Shown piece after piece: positions 26,150 through 34,534 of a DNA stretch of 64,000 nucleotides. Each line of letters starts with the position of its first letter. Positions within the stretch are counted from its first letter, which is position 1. A model generated the notes under the pieces. That model was not told where the DNA came from and searched no databases. It saw nothing but the letters and a program-made list of their open reading frames with translations. The DNA comes from Bacillota bacterium (lineage in GTDB: Bacteria > Bacillota > Clostridia > Oscillospirales > Ruminococcaceae), in the NCBI GenBank assembly GCA_023412215.1, contig JAEYNX010000025.1, positions 310,001 to 374,000 on the forward strand, given 5' to 3'. The translations under genes were made by a program, and so were the position numbers.

Positions 26150-26770
26150 CTAGATGTAATATTCGATGGTTTTGCTCAGGTTCTTTTGGGTGCAGCGGTT
26201 GTAGATGATGATTGCCTCACGCGTATCCTTCGGGCCAAGGGCATAGAACCCCTTGCCGGCGCTGTTGAGCACATCGAAGGTGACCTTGCGGTTATGCTTC
26301 TGCGGCTGGTCTGTGATGATCTCGATGCCCTCGGCGCGAAAGGGCTGCTTGCGGTAGTACGGGTCGAACAGGTAGATGTGTTCATCGTCCGCCCCGGTAA
26401 GCACCACGTAATGCCAGCCCTCGTAGCGCAGGCGCACCACAACCGCACCGCCCTGCTGCAAGCCCATGACAATCGGGCTGCCGCGGTCGATATATACGTT
26501 GCGGCCCGTGAGGTATTCGCACTGCACGGGGAAGCTTTTCACCTTGCCGAACTGATTCAGCCAGCTGCTCAAAAACATCATCGCCATACTGGAGGTGCCG
26601 CTCTTGCCGAATTCGCCTTTTTCGTTGTATGCGTCGAGACAATACAGCATGATGTACTTGATGACATCGGGCGGGATATCCTCACGTTTAAACAGAAAGC
26701 TGAGTGCGTTTACCATGGTGGTAGGGCCGCAGTCATATTCCGTCATTTGATAGCTGAGTGGATTCTTCAT
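26150..26770 (-). CDS. C39-like (papain-fold) cysteine peptidase domain protein
   Basis: 206 residues. The catalytic cysteine lies in TEYDCGPTTMVNALSFLF, the histidine in EGWHYVVLTGADDEHIYLFDPYY, and the aspartate in that FDP. This is the peptidase C39-like fold without any transporter domain or signal peptide, so it is a stand-alone cytoplasmic protein. Such proteins may cleave double-glycine leaders or other peptides; no substrate gene is visible nearby. It lies between the potA promoter and an M20 peptidase. Confidence 0.75.
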   Translation of the reverse strand: MKNPLSYQMTEYDCGPTTMVNALSFLFKREDIPPDVIKYIMLYCLDAYNEKGEFGKSGTSSMAMMFLSSWLNQFGKVKSFPVQCEYLTGRNVYIDRGSPIVMGLQQGGAVVVRLRYEGWHYVVLTGADDEHIYLFDPYYRKQPFRAEGIEIITDQPQKHNRKVTFDVLNSAGKGFYALGPKDTREAIIIYNRCTQKNLSKTIEYYI

Positions 26771-26801
26771 ATCGTACTCCGTAAAACTTGATTATCGCGT
26801 C

Positions 26802-26855
26802 ATATATAGATTATAGCGTCTTAAGCAGGATATATAGATTATAGCGTGATAAGCA
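26802..26855. repeat. Short direct repeat at the 3' end of the M20 peptidase gene
   Basis: Two 26-base copies (26802-26827 and 26830-26855) differ at two positions; the unit contains TATAGATTATAGCGT. The inner copy encodes the end of the peptidase and its stop, so the outer one looks like a local tandem duplication. Confidence 0.8.
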
Positions 26856-27951
26856 ATAGAGTCAGCTCGGCAATGCGGCACAGTTCCTCAACCGTCGTAT
26901 ATTCTTCACAGGAGTGGCAGCGGTTCATCGCGGTGGCGATTACAAGCCCAGCGATACCGTGCCTTGCAAGGATGTTGTTGTCACTTCCGCCGAAGGTCTT
27001 GCAGAACGAGGTGGGGAGGGTCAGCCGCTCGCACGCGGCCCGAAAGCGGGCAGCCACCGGGTGGGTAAGGGGCGTTTCGTAGCCCTCGCAGCAGCAGGTG
27101 AGCTCCACCTGTGCAGATGCCCCCGCTTCAGCAGCAGCCGTAACAAAGCACTCCCGAACACGGTCTAGCTGCGCAAGCGCCTTTGGATGCGAGTAGCTGC
27201 GAATCTCGCCGCTGACAGTACAGCGGTCCGGCACGATGTTGGTGGCGGTACCTCCCCCGATCATGCCGATATTGAGGGTGGTTTCTTCGTCGATACGGCC
27301 CATCCGCAGGCGGCTGATGGCCGTGGCTGCGACGGCGATGGCGTGCACGCCGTCCTGCGGCGCAAAGCCCGCGTGCGCGGCCTTCCCTGCCACCTGTGCC
27401 GTAAACGACAGGATGCTGGGCGCCTGATACGCGGCGGTGCCGACGGGGCCGGTAAGGTCCAGCACATAGGCCTCTTTTGCCCGAATAGGGGTAAAATCGA
27501 AGGCCCGCGCGCCCTTACAGTAAAGCTCCTCCGCGGCGGTAAAGAGCACCTCAAGCGGGCGGTGTGAAAGCTGCCGGTCTTTGATGGTGCGCAGCGCCTC
27601 GAGGATTGCCGCAATACCCGCGCAATCGTCGGCGCCAAGCACGGTGTCTCCCCCGCTCGTAATCCTGCCGTCTTCATGAAAGACGGCGCGCTTGCCGCAG
27701 GATGGCTCCACGGTATCCATATGCGCGCAGAAGAGCACCGGTTCGCCTGGGATATCCCCTGCCAGAGAACCGTGAATATTGCCACAGCCGTTTGGGTTCT
27801 GCCCCTGTGTGCCGTCCTGCGTCACCACAAAGCCAAGGGAACGCAGAACGCCTGTTATATAGTCGCCCATCCGCTTTTCGCCGCAGGACGGGCTGTCGAT
27901 AGCCACCAAGGATGAAAATTCACTCAGCAACCGCTGCTTTTCAATGCGCAT
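26839..27951 (-). CDS. M20 tripeptidase-like metallopeptidase (PepT-like)
   Basis: 370 residues. Zinc ligands are visible in FCAHMDTVEPS, VLGADDCAGIAA, TAAEELYCKGA and, at the C-terminus, NRCHSCEEYTTVEEL; the dimerisation domain contains GKAAHAGFAPQDGVHAIAVA. This pattern is that of peptidase T-like enzymes that trim short peptides in the cytoplasm. It is probably cotranscribed with the C39-like gene 68 bases downstream. Confidence 0.88.
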   Translation of the reverse strand: MRIEKQRLLSEFSSLVAIDSPSCGEKRMGDYITGVLRSLGFVVTQDGTQGQNPNGCGNIHGSLAGDIPGEPVLFCAHMDTVEPSCGKRAVFHEDGRITSGGDTVLGADDCAGIAAILEALRTIKDRQLSHRPLEVLFTAAEELYCKGARAFDFTPIRAKEAYVLDLTGPVGTAAYQAPSILSFTAQVAGKAAHAGFAPQDGVHAIAVAATAISRLRMGRIDEETTLNIGMIGGGTATNIVPDRCTVSGEIRSYSHPKALAQLDRVRECFVTAAAEAGASAQVELTCCCEGYETPLTHPVAARFRAACERLTLPTSFCKTFGGSDNNILARHGIAGLVIATAMNRCHSCEEYTTVEELCRIAELTLLLITL

Positions 27952-28191
27952 GCAGGCAACCCCTTTGGTACAGATATAAAGGTATTATTCACTGTTTAAA
28001 TTAAGATTCGTATAAAGACGTCTGTCGTTTTGTTGTGCTGTAATGTAAACGTCGGGTTTGCCCCCAGCAAAAAGAGACGGTATGTAGCATGCACTACTAC
28101 CGCCATCCCCTTCAACATCACATGAACTATAAACATTTACAAAAAATCGCACCTCGCAGCATCATGCCTTACAAGTAATCACCATACTGCG
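27952..28191. other. Intergenic stretch without recognised genes
   Basis: 240 bases upstream of the M20 peptidase and before the palindromic element at 28192. I see no gene. It should hold the peptidase promoter. Confidence 0.45.
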
Positions 28192-28317
28192 TAATACTAA
28201 TTTCAATAAGAAATATCACGTAAAAATTCTAAGGCGTTGTTTTACAACGCCATGCAAAAGGCATAAATAGGGCCTTTTGCTTGAATTTTTCTATATTTCT
28301 AATTGTAATAAGTATAA
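28192..28317. repeat. MITE-like palindromic element, copy 1
   Basis: 126 bases with imperfect ~35-bp terminal inverted repeats: the left end TAATACTAATTTCAATAAGA and the complement of the right end TTATACTTATTACAATTAGA agree at most positions, both continuing AAATAT. Internal hairpins are GGCGTTG-TTTTA-CAACGCC and GCAAAAGGC/GGCCTTTTGC. No coding capacity. A related element with TATAATACTAATT ends lies at 38766-38879. Confidence 0.7.
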
Positions 28318-28512
28318 GTCTAATTTAATGTTTTTATGATGCAGTATTCGGAACAATTTGTCAATATCTTATTTGTATAATTTTCTTTAACAATCGACAG
28401 AAAGTTCATTCATCTTTTAAATAAAAATAGCGAATTTGCCGCGGCGGTATCAAGAGGAGCTTCGGGGGGCTTCTATGGCAAACAGAAGTAGAAAAATGCA
28501 TTGAAAATGCTA

Positions 28513-28543
28513 TTGACTTAAAGTGAACTTTAGCTGTTACAGT
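28513..28543 (+). promoter_or_regulatory. MerR-type promoter (19-bp spacer with dyad)
   Basis: TTGACT (28513-28518), 19 bases, TACAGT (28538-28543). The over-long spacer contains the dyad TAAAGT-GA-ACTTTA. Long spacers with a dyad are the hallmark of MerR-family activated promoters. It drives the DUF362 ferredoxin gene; no merR gene is in the window. Confidence 0.5.
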
Positions 28544-28594
28544 AGTAGTAGATTTTTAACCGATATTTATTTCAGAATATGGGGAGGCAATTTC

Positions 28595-29701
28595 ATGTCG
28601 ACATCAAAGGTGTATTACACCAATCTGCGCTGTTCCTTTAACAACAACCTGCTGCAGAAACTGGAGCGCCTGATTAAGGCAGCCGGAATCGGATCTATCG
28701 ACTTTGAGAATAAGTACACGGCCATCAAGCTGCATTTCGGCGAGCCGGGCAACCTCGCCTTTCTGCGCCCGAACTACGCCACGGTGGTCGCCAATGTGGT
28801 AAAGGAGCTCGGCGGCAAGCCGTTTTTAACCGACTGTAATACATTGTATGTCGGCGGGCGAAAAAATGCGCTCGACCATCTCGACGCCGCTTACCAGAAC
28901 GGCTTTACCCCCCTCACCACGGGCTGCCATGCCATTATCGCCGACGGGCTAAAGGGCACCGACGAGGTGCTGGTACCGGTGGAAGGCGGCGAGTATGTAA
29001 AGGAAGCGAAGATCGGGCGCGCGGTGATGGACGCGGACGTGATTATCTCGCTGAGCCACTTCAAGGGGCACGAATGCACCGGCTTTGGTGGCGCGCTCAA
29101 GAATATCGGCATGGGCTGCGGCTCCCGCGCGGGAAAGATGGAGATGCACAGCGCGGGCAAGCCCTCGGTGAAAGAGGAGGTCTGCATCGGCTGCGGCAGG
29201 TGCGTGAAGATCTGCGCGCACGACGCGCCCGTTGTGACCAACAAAAAGGCGTATATCGACCACGATAAATGTGTAGGCTGCGGGCGCTGCATCGGCGTCT
29301 GCCCCACCGACGCCGTGGAGGCCGCCGGGGATGAGTCGTTTGATATCCTCAACAAGAAGATTGCGGAGTACACCTGGGCCGTGCTGCACGACCGCCCCCA
29401 CTTCCACATCAGCCTGGTCGTGGATGTATCGCCCTTCTGCGACTGCCACGCGGAAAACGACCTGCCCATCGTGCCCGACGTGGGGATGTTCGCCTCCTTT
29501 GACCCTGTGGCACTCGATATGGCGTGTGTGGACGCTGTAAACCGCCAGCCCGTGATAGCGGGCAGCCTGCTAGACGAGAGCGGCCATGAGCACCACGACC
29601 ATTTTACCGACACACAGCCCGCGACCGACTGGCGGGTGGCCATCGAGCATGCGGTGAAGATGGGCCTGGGCAGCCGTGAGTATGAGCTGATCGAGATTTA
29701 A
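28595..29701 (+). CDS. DUF362 iron-sulfur protein (ferredoxin fusion)
   Basis: 368 residues. A DUF362 domain (YTAIKLHFGEPGNLAFLRPN; VIISLSHFKGHECTGFGGALKN) is followed near residues 195-255 by two 4Fe-4S motifs, CIGCGRCVKICAHDAP and CVGCGRCIGVCPTDAV, and then a return to DUF362-type sequence containing CDCHAENDLPIVPDVGMFASFDPVALD. It probably moves electrons or serves as a redox sensor; no reaction is established. GGGGAGG seven bases upstream marks ATG 28595, and the longer frame starting at 28523 would overlap the promoter. Confidence 0.85.
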   Translation: MSTSKVYYTNLRCSFNNNLLQKLERLIKAAGIGSIDFENKYTAIKLHFGEPGNLAFLRPNYATVVANVVKELGGKPFLTDCNTLYVGGRKNALDHLDAAYQNGFTPLTTGCHAIIADGLKGTDEVLVPVEGGEYVKEAKIGRAVMDADVIISLSHFKGHECTGFGGALKNIGMGCGSRAGKMEMHSAGKPSVKEEVCIGCGRCVKICAHDAPVVTNKKAYIDHDKCVGCGRCIGVCPTDAVEAAGDESFDILNKKIAEYTWAVLHDRPHFHISLVVDVSPFCDCHAENDLPIVPDVGMFASFDPVALDMACVDAVNRQPVIAGSLLDESGHEHHDHFTDTQPATDWRVAIEHAVKMGLGSREYELIEI

Positions 29702-29819
29702 GCGGCGGCATCTGTTTTACATATGTCTTATAATCAGGCGCGCGGCGGTATGCTGCGTGCCTGATTTTTACATTCTGCTGCACGATTCACATTTATTTCT
29801 ATCACTTTGTCTGGTAAAA

Positions 29820-29966
29820 TGATATAATAAGCGCATAAGCCCGAGCAAAATGGGATGGCCTCAAAACGCTTATTATATGTTTATGTCCACCTGCCTCGCC
29901 CCTTGCGGGGTAACCGGCAGGAATGGACGATTATATCATAAATGTGACCACATTTATGATATAATA
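29820..29966 (+). repeat. Dispersed structured element, family 2, copy B
   Basis: 147 bases, homologous to 17103-17244 on the other strand. Stems: TATAATAAGCG (29823-29833) with CGCTTATTATA (29868-29878); TCCACCTGCC with GGCAGG-AA-TGGA enclosing CCCC/GGGG; and the perfect hairpin TTATATCATAAATGTG/CACATTTATGATATAA (29931-29964). Both ends carry TGATATAAT, an extended -10 box, so the element could supply a promoter to recQ, whose start is 33 bases beyond it. Confidence 0.85.
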
Positions 29967-29998
29967 TTTATCGTATTATAATTTATTGGAGTGCTCGG

Positions 29999-31867
29999 AT
30001 GGACAAGCAGGATTTATTAAAGCAATATTTCGGCCACACGGCATTTCGTCCGGGGCAGTCGGAGCTGATAGACAATATCCTTGCGGGCCGGGATGTATTC
30101 GGCGTCATGCCCACCGGCGCGGGGAAATCGGTCTGCTACCAGATTCCGGCGCTAATGCTGAAAGGGGTTACGCTGGTGATCTCCCCGCTTATTTCGCTCA
30201 TGAAGGATCAGGTGAACGCGCTGGTGGAGTCCGGCGTAAAGGCGGCGTATATCAACAGCTCCCTCACCTTTTCGCAGTACAAAGAGGTGTTGCGCCGCGC
30301 CATGAACGGCGTGTATAGAATCATTTATGTGGCGCCCGAGCGGCTCGCTTCGGAGGATTTTCTGCGCCTTGCGGAGCAGGTGAAGATCGAGATGGTAACG
30401 GTGGATGAGGCGCACTGTGTTTCGCAGTGGGGGCAGGACTTCCGCCCGAGCTACCTAAAGATTGTGGAGTTTATCTCGCGGCTGCCTTACCGACCGGTAA
30501 TCAGCGCCTTTACCGCCACCGCCACGTCGGTGGTGCGGGAGGATATCATCAAGATTTTACGCCTGCAAAACCCCTATATGGTTACAACGGGATTTGACCG
30601 CAAGAACCTGTACTTTGAGGTACAGAAACCGGGCAATAAGTTTGCGGCGCTGCTAAAGATTCTCAAGCGGTACGAGGGCAAAAGCGGCATCGTCTACTGC
30701 TCTACCCGCAAGACGGTGGAGAGCGTCTGTGACGATTTGATTAGCAGCGGCTACTCGGCGACACGCTACCACGCGGGCATTGAGGACTACTTGCGGCACA
30801 GCAATCAGGACGATTTTATCTACGACCGCAAGACCGTCATGGTCGCCACCAACGCCTTCGGCATGGGCATCGACAAATCCAACGTTTCCTTTGTGGTACA
30901 CTATAACATGCCCAAGGACCTTGAAAGCTATTATCAGGAGGCGGGCCGCGCCGGGCGCGACGGCGAACCCGCGGAGTGCATTCTGCTTTACAGTGGGCAG
31001 GACGTGCAGATCAACCAGTTTTTAATCGACAATAACCGCGAACTGAACGAGGAGCTGGATAAGGCCACGCTGGAGGCAATCAAGCAAAAAGACCGCGAGC
31101 GGCTAAAGGCGATGACCTACTACTGCATTACCGCCAACTGCCTACGGGAGTATATCCTGCGCTACTTTGGGGAAAACGCGCCCAACTTTTGCGGCAACTG
31201 CTCGAACTGCAACAGCAACTTTGAAACGGTGGATATCACCCTAGAGGCGCAGAAGGTCGTCTCCTGCGTATATCGCGTCGAACAGCGCGGGCGGTCGTTC
31301 GGGAAGAACATGATTGCGGACATTCTGCACGGCAGCAAAAACGAAAAGCTTCTGCGGCTTGAGCTGAACACCCTTACGACCTACGGGATTATGTCCGACA
31401 TCTCCGTGCTGCGGATACGCAGTATTCTGGATTTTTTGATTGACGGCGGCTACCTCACCCTTACTGGCGACGAATACCCCGTTGTGCGGCCCTCCGGGCG
31501 CTCGAATGAGATCGTGCGCGATAAAAAGACTGTCACCATGAAGCTGCCCAAGGAGGAGGCCGTGAACAGGCCCGCACGCGGACAGACGCACGCGGTCGAT
31601 GAGGGGCTGTTCGGCGAACTCAAATCCCTGCGCAACCGGCTCGCCTCGGAGGCACATGTTCCCGCTTACATCATCTTCACCGACGCGACGTTGCGGGAGA
31701 TGTGCGAAAAGCTTCCGCAGACAGACGAAGAGTTCCTCGGCGTCTCGGGCGTGGGCAAGGTGAAGCAGGAGCGGTACGGCAAGTGGTTCATGCTGCTGAT
31801 CGGTAAATATACCGCCAATCAAAGGCCGCCCGACTATCAGACGATATCGACACCGCCCCTAGATTAG
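29999..31867 (+). CDS. recQ: ATP-dependent DNA helicase RecQ
   Basis: 622 residues. Walker A is MPTGAGKSVCYQ, motif II VDEAHCVSQWGQDFRPSY, and later motifs include GIVYCSTRKTVE and QEAGRAGRDGEP. The zinc-binding cysteines lie in YCITANCLREYILRYFG and FCGNCSNC, then the winged-helix RQC and an HRDC domain (GLFGELKSLRNRLASEAHVP...FLGVSGVGKVKQERYG). It unwinds DNA 3'-5' in repair and recombination. The stop is TAG at 31865-31867, but the same frame continues for 61 further codons with clear domain-like sequence (see next entry), so this may be a shortened product. Confidence 0.95.
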   Translation: MDKQDLLKQYFGHTAFRPGQSELIDNILAGRDVFGVMPTGAGKSVCYQIPALMLKGVTLVISPLISLMKDQVNALVESGVKAAYINSSLTFSQYKEVLRRAMNGVYRIIYVAPERLASEDFLRLAEQVKIEMVTVDEAHCVSQWGQDFRPSYLKIVEFISRLPYRPVISAFTATATSVVREDIIKILRLQNPYMVTTGFDRKNLYFEVQKPGNKFAALLKILKRYEGKSGIVYCSTRKTVESVCDDLISSGYSATRYHAGIEDYLRHSNQDDFIYDRKTVMVATNAFGMGIDKSNVSFVVHYNMPKDLESYYQEAGRAGRDGEPAECILLYSGQDVQINQFLIDNNRELNEELDKATLEAIKQKDRERLKAMTYYCITANCLREYILRYFGENAPNFCGNCSNCNSNFETVDITLEAQKVVSCVYRVEQRGRSFGKNMIADILHGSKNEKLLRLELNTLTTYGIMSDISVLRIRSILDFLIDGGYLTLTGDEYPVVRPSGRSNEIVRDKKTVTMKLPKEEAVNRPARGQTHAVDEGLFGELKSLRNRLASEAHVPAYIIFTDATLREMCEKLPQTDEEFLGVSGVGKVKQERYGKWFMLLIGKYTANQRPPDYQTISTPPLD

Positions 31868-32053
31868 CAAGACTATCGGGAGAGGATTATCCAAAGCGGC
31901 TCGGCCGACGCCTATCAGGCATGGACCGAAGAGGAGGATTCGCGGCTTAAAAACGAACTGCGGGACGGGCTTACCATTCGCGAGATAAGCGAAAACCATA
32001 TGCGAACAAAGGGGGCAATCCTATCCAGGCTTAATAAGCTGGCGGGAGAATAG
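31868..32053 (+). pseudogene. RecQ C-terminal tail domain beyond an in-frame amber codon
   Basis: Directly after the recQ TAG the frame continues QDYRERIIQSGSADAYQAWT and EEEDSRLKNELRDGLTIREI, ending RTKGAILSRLNKLAGE before TAG at 32051-32053. The WTEEED...L....I.EI...H.RT.GAI.SRL..L pattern is the Myb/SANT-like C-terminal domain carried by many RecQ and other helicases. There is no start codon or ribosome-binding site of its own. Either recQ acquired a nonsense mutation, or the amber is read through, or it is a sequencing error. The second stop coincides with the first base of a family 1 repeat. Confidence 0.75.
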
Positions 32054-32207
32054 GTTATAAGAAAATCTTTTAACCCTCGAAAAACTGCCTGTAAAGACGA
32101 TGATGGGTTAAGCCCTTCCTGCCGCTATGCGGCACCGGCACTTTTTAATTTGGTTTTATGCCCTCTCTTTTGGGCGTAAGGCCCACAAGAGAGGGCATGG
32201 ATCTTAA
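32051..32207 (+). repeat. Dispersed structured element, family 1, copy 2
   Basis: 157 bases, the counterpart of 6927-7074, with a ~9-base insertion in the middle. Stems are GGTTATAAG/CTTTTAACC, CTGCCGC/GCGGCA (identical) and GCCCTCTCTTTTGGGC/GCCCACAAGAGAGGGC. It fills the space between the RecQ tail stop and the pentapeptide gene almost exactly. Confidence 0.85.
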
Positions 32208-32208
32208 T

Positions 32209-32853
32209 ATGAAGAATCAGCTGCCAAAGCTCCCCGCACAGCTGCAAACGGTGGAGGATTTCCCCGCACTGCTGCGGCAGGTGAGCATTGAGGAAAGCGA
32301 CATTATTGCCGCGCAGATAAAAGACGCGGTCTTAAACGAGACGGACCTTTCCAAGCTCTGTTTTAAAGAGGTATTGTTTGAAAACTGCAAATTTACAGGC
32401 TGCCTGTTTGTGCAGGCCGATTTAATGAATGTGGTTTTTCAGTCCTGCGACCTCTCGAACTGCAACTTCAGCGACGGGTATTTTAAAAACTGCCGGTTTA
32501 TCGCCTGCAAAGGCGTGGGGCTGGACCTGCAAAGCATCAGCATGCAGCAAGCGGACTTTGCAAACTGCAATTTTAAATACTCCAACTGGGATAACGCAAA
32601 GCTAAAGGCAGTGACCATCTCGGAAAGTGATTTCAGCCGCGCAAATATCACCTCCTGCAAGCTGACGCAGTTAGCGCTAAGCGAGGTACAGTTTATCGGT
32701 ACCAGCTTCTTTAAAACGCCTTTAAACGGGGTAGACTTTACCCAATGCAGTATAGACGGCATGATTGTTTCCGGCGAGGAGCTGAGGGGTGCCGTTGTGA
32801 ATGCCTACCAAGCCTCGGAGCTTGCAAAGCTGTTGGGGCTCATCATCAAATAG
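32209..32853 (+). CDS. Pentapeptide-repeat protein
   Basis: 214 residues built of A(D/N)LXX-type repeats: LNETDLSKLCFKEVLFENCK, then FVQADLMNVVFQSCDLSNCN and ADFANCNFKYSNWDNAKL, predicting a right-handed quadrilateral beta-helix. The ends are less regular. Relatives include Qnr/McbG-type DNA mimics that protect gyrase, but nothing here proves that role. The start is uncertain: ATG 32209 lies two bases beyond the family 1 element and lacks a normally spaced ribosome-binding site; ATG 32197 lies inside the element. Confidence 0.8.
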   Translation: MKNQLPKLPAQLQTVEDFPALLRQVSIEESDIIAAQIKDAVLNETDLSKLCFKEVLFENCKFTGCLFVQADLMNVVFQSCDLSNCNFSDGYFKNCRFIACKGVGLDLQSISMQQADFANCNFKYSNWDNAKLKAVTISESDFSRANITSCKLTQLALSEVQFIGTSFFKTPLNGVDFTQCSIDGMIVSGEELRGAVVNAYQASELAKLLGLIIK

Positions 32854-32903
32854 AATTTTTTCACAAGAGCACTTCCGTATTACGTATATCTTTTTTAACA
32901 GGG

Positions 32904-32948
32904 AAAACAGCCGCCCGCTACGGAAAATCCGCGGCGGGTGGCTGTTTT
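32904..32948. terminator. Bidirectional terminator between pentapeptide-repeat and xylB genes
   Basis: AAACAGCC-CCCGC pairs with GCGGG-GGCTGTTT; both sides are flanked by T or A runs and the genes converge. Confidence 0.8.
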
Positions 32949-32983
32949 GATGAGTGATTTATAGAAATTTCATGTCACGCAAA

Positions 32984-34507
32984 CTATAGGGTGCTAAGCT
33001 GCACAAAGTCCGCCTTAAGGCTTGTATAGAGCGATTTATAAAGCTTGTGATACTCGTTGTAGATGCGCGTATTCTCTGCGATAGGCTCGCTGGGGTTTTC
33101 ACCATGGATCACCTTCGCGCAGGCCTCGGGCACGCTCGTGTAAATGCCCGCAGCCACACCGGCGAGGATGGCCACACCGAGGGCGGGCCCCTCCTTGGAG
33201 GAAGAGGTGAACACCCCGCAGCCGTACATATCGGCGAGCATCTGCCGCCACAGCTTGCTGGTGCCGCCGCCGCCGCACGCGAACATCTCTTTTACCGAGG
33301 TACCCATCTCAACCAGAATGTCGTTGCAGTCTTTGAGTGAGAACGAAACGCCCTCCATCACCGAGCGGATCAAATCCCGCTTCTCGTGCATGGCCGAAAG
33401 GCCGAAGAACACGCCGCGGCAGTTCGGGTCGAGGTGAGGGGTGCGCTCGCCCATCAGGTAGGGCAGATAGAGCAGGCGGTTGCTGCCGGGGGGCACCAGC
33501 GCCGCGTCCTTATCCATGAGATAGTACGGGTCTTTGCCCTCCTTGGCGGCGTTTGCGATATAGTCCTCGCAGAAGTTGTCGCGGAACCATTTCAGCGACA
33601 GCCCAGCGCCCTGCGTAACACCCATGATGTGCCAGCAGCCGGGCACCGCACAGCAGAAGGTGTGTACCCTGCCCTTCGGGTCGATGGTAACGTTGGAGGT
33701 GTGCGCGTATACCACGCCGGAGGTGCCGATGGTGGTGAAGGCCTTGCCGTCTACCACAACGCCGGTGCCCACCGCGGCGGCGGCGTTATCTCCCGCGCCC
33801 GCGGCCACAACGGTGCCTTCCGCAAGGCCGGTAAGCGCAGCAGCCCGCGCCGTTACCCTGCCGCTGATCTCCGGGGATTCATACACCGTGGCAAGCCACG
33901 CGCGGTTGATCTGCAGCTTCTCTAAAACCTCCTGCGACCAGCAGCGGTTGGGCACATCCAGCAGCTGCATGCCGCTTGCGTCCGAAACATCGGTTGCGTA
34001 GGTGCCGGTGAGCATAAAACGCACGTAGTCTTTGGGCAGCAGGATATGCCTGCAGCGTTTATAGTTCTCGGGCTCATTGTTGCGCACCCACAGAATCTTG
34101 GAGGCTGTAAAGCCGGTGAGGGCGGGGTTCGCGGTGATCTCGATCAAGCGCGTAGCACCCACCAGCTCGGTAATCTCCGCGCATTCCTTTGCGGTGCGCT
34201 GGTCGCACCAGATGATGGCCGGGCGGATTACGCGGTTGTCTTCGTCCAGCATCACCAGCCCATGCATCTGCCCCGAGAGGCCGACGCCCCTGATATCGGC
34301 GGCGCTTACACCAGACTGCTCGATGACAGCCTTGAGCGTTGAAACCGTCGCCTGATACCAGTCTTCAGGGTTCTGTTCCGCCCAGCCGTTGTGAGGTTGG
34401 CTGAGCGGATATTCCTGCGATGCGGAGGCGACTACAGCGCAGTTTTCATCAAACAGAACCGTTTTGGTTGCCGAGGTGCCGATGTCTATACCAATCAGAT
34501 AGTTCAT
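32984..34507 (-). CDS. xylB: Xylulokinase
   Basis: 507 residues of the FGGY kinase family. The N-terminal phosphate loop is GIDIGTSATKTVLFDE; substrate and hinge motifs include GLSGQMHGLVMLDEDNRVIRPAI and IWCDQRT; the C-terminal ATP site is ACGGGGTSKLWRQMLADMYG. It phosphorylates D-xylulose with ATP to xylulose 5-phosphate. AAGGAG eight bases upstream supports ATG 34507. It lies 27 bases after xylA in the LacI-xylA-xylB operon; the product can feed the split transketolase in this window. Confidence 0.95.
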   Translation of the reverse strand: MNYLIGIDIGTSATKTVLFDENCAVVASASQEYPLSQPHNGWAEQNPEDWYQATVSTLKAVIEQSGVSAADIRGVGLSGQMHGLVMLDEDNRVIRPAIIWCDQRTAKECAEITELVGATRLIEITANPALTGFTASKILWVRNNEPENYKRCRHILLPKDYVRFMLTGTYATDVSDASGMQLLDVPNRCWSQEVLEKLQINRAWLATVYESPEISGRVTARAAALTGLAEGTVVAAGAGDNAAAAVGTGVVVDGKAFTTIGTSGVVYAHTSNVTIDPKGRVHTFCCAVPGCWHIMGVTQGAGLSLKWFRDNFCEDYIANAAKEGKDPYYLMDKDAALVPPGSNRLLYLPYLMGERTPHLDPNCRGVFFGLSAMHEKRDLIRSVMEGVSFSLKDCNDILVEMGTSVKEMFACGGGGTSKLWRQMLADMYGCGVFTSSSKEGPALGVAILAGVAAGIYTSVPEACAKVIHGENPSEPIAENTRIYNEYHKLYKSLYTSLKADFVQLSTL

Positions 34508-34534
34508 TGTTACATCTCCTTGCAAACCAAAGAT

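Noticed and set aside
28523..28594. 24-residue N-terminal extension of the DUF362 protein
   Set aside because: It overlaps the -10 region of the likely promoter and precedes the strong GGGGAGG site of the ATG at 28595.
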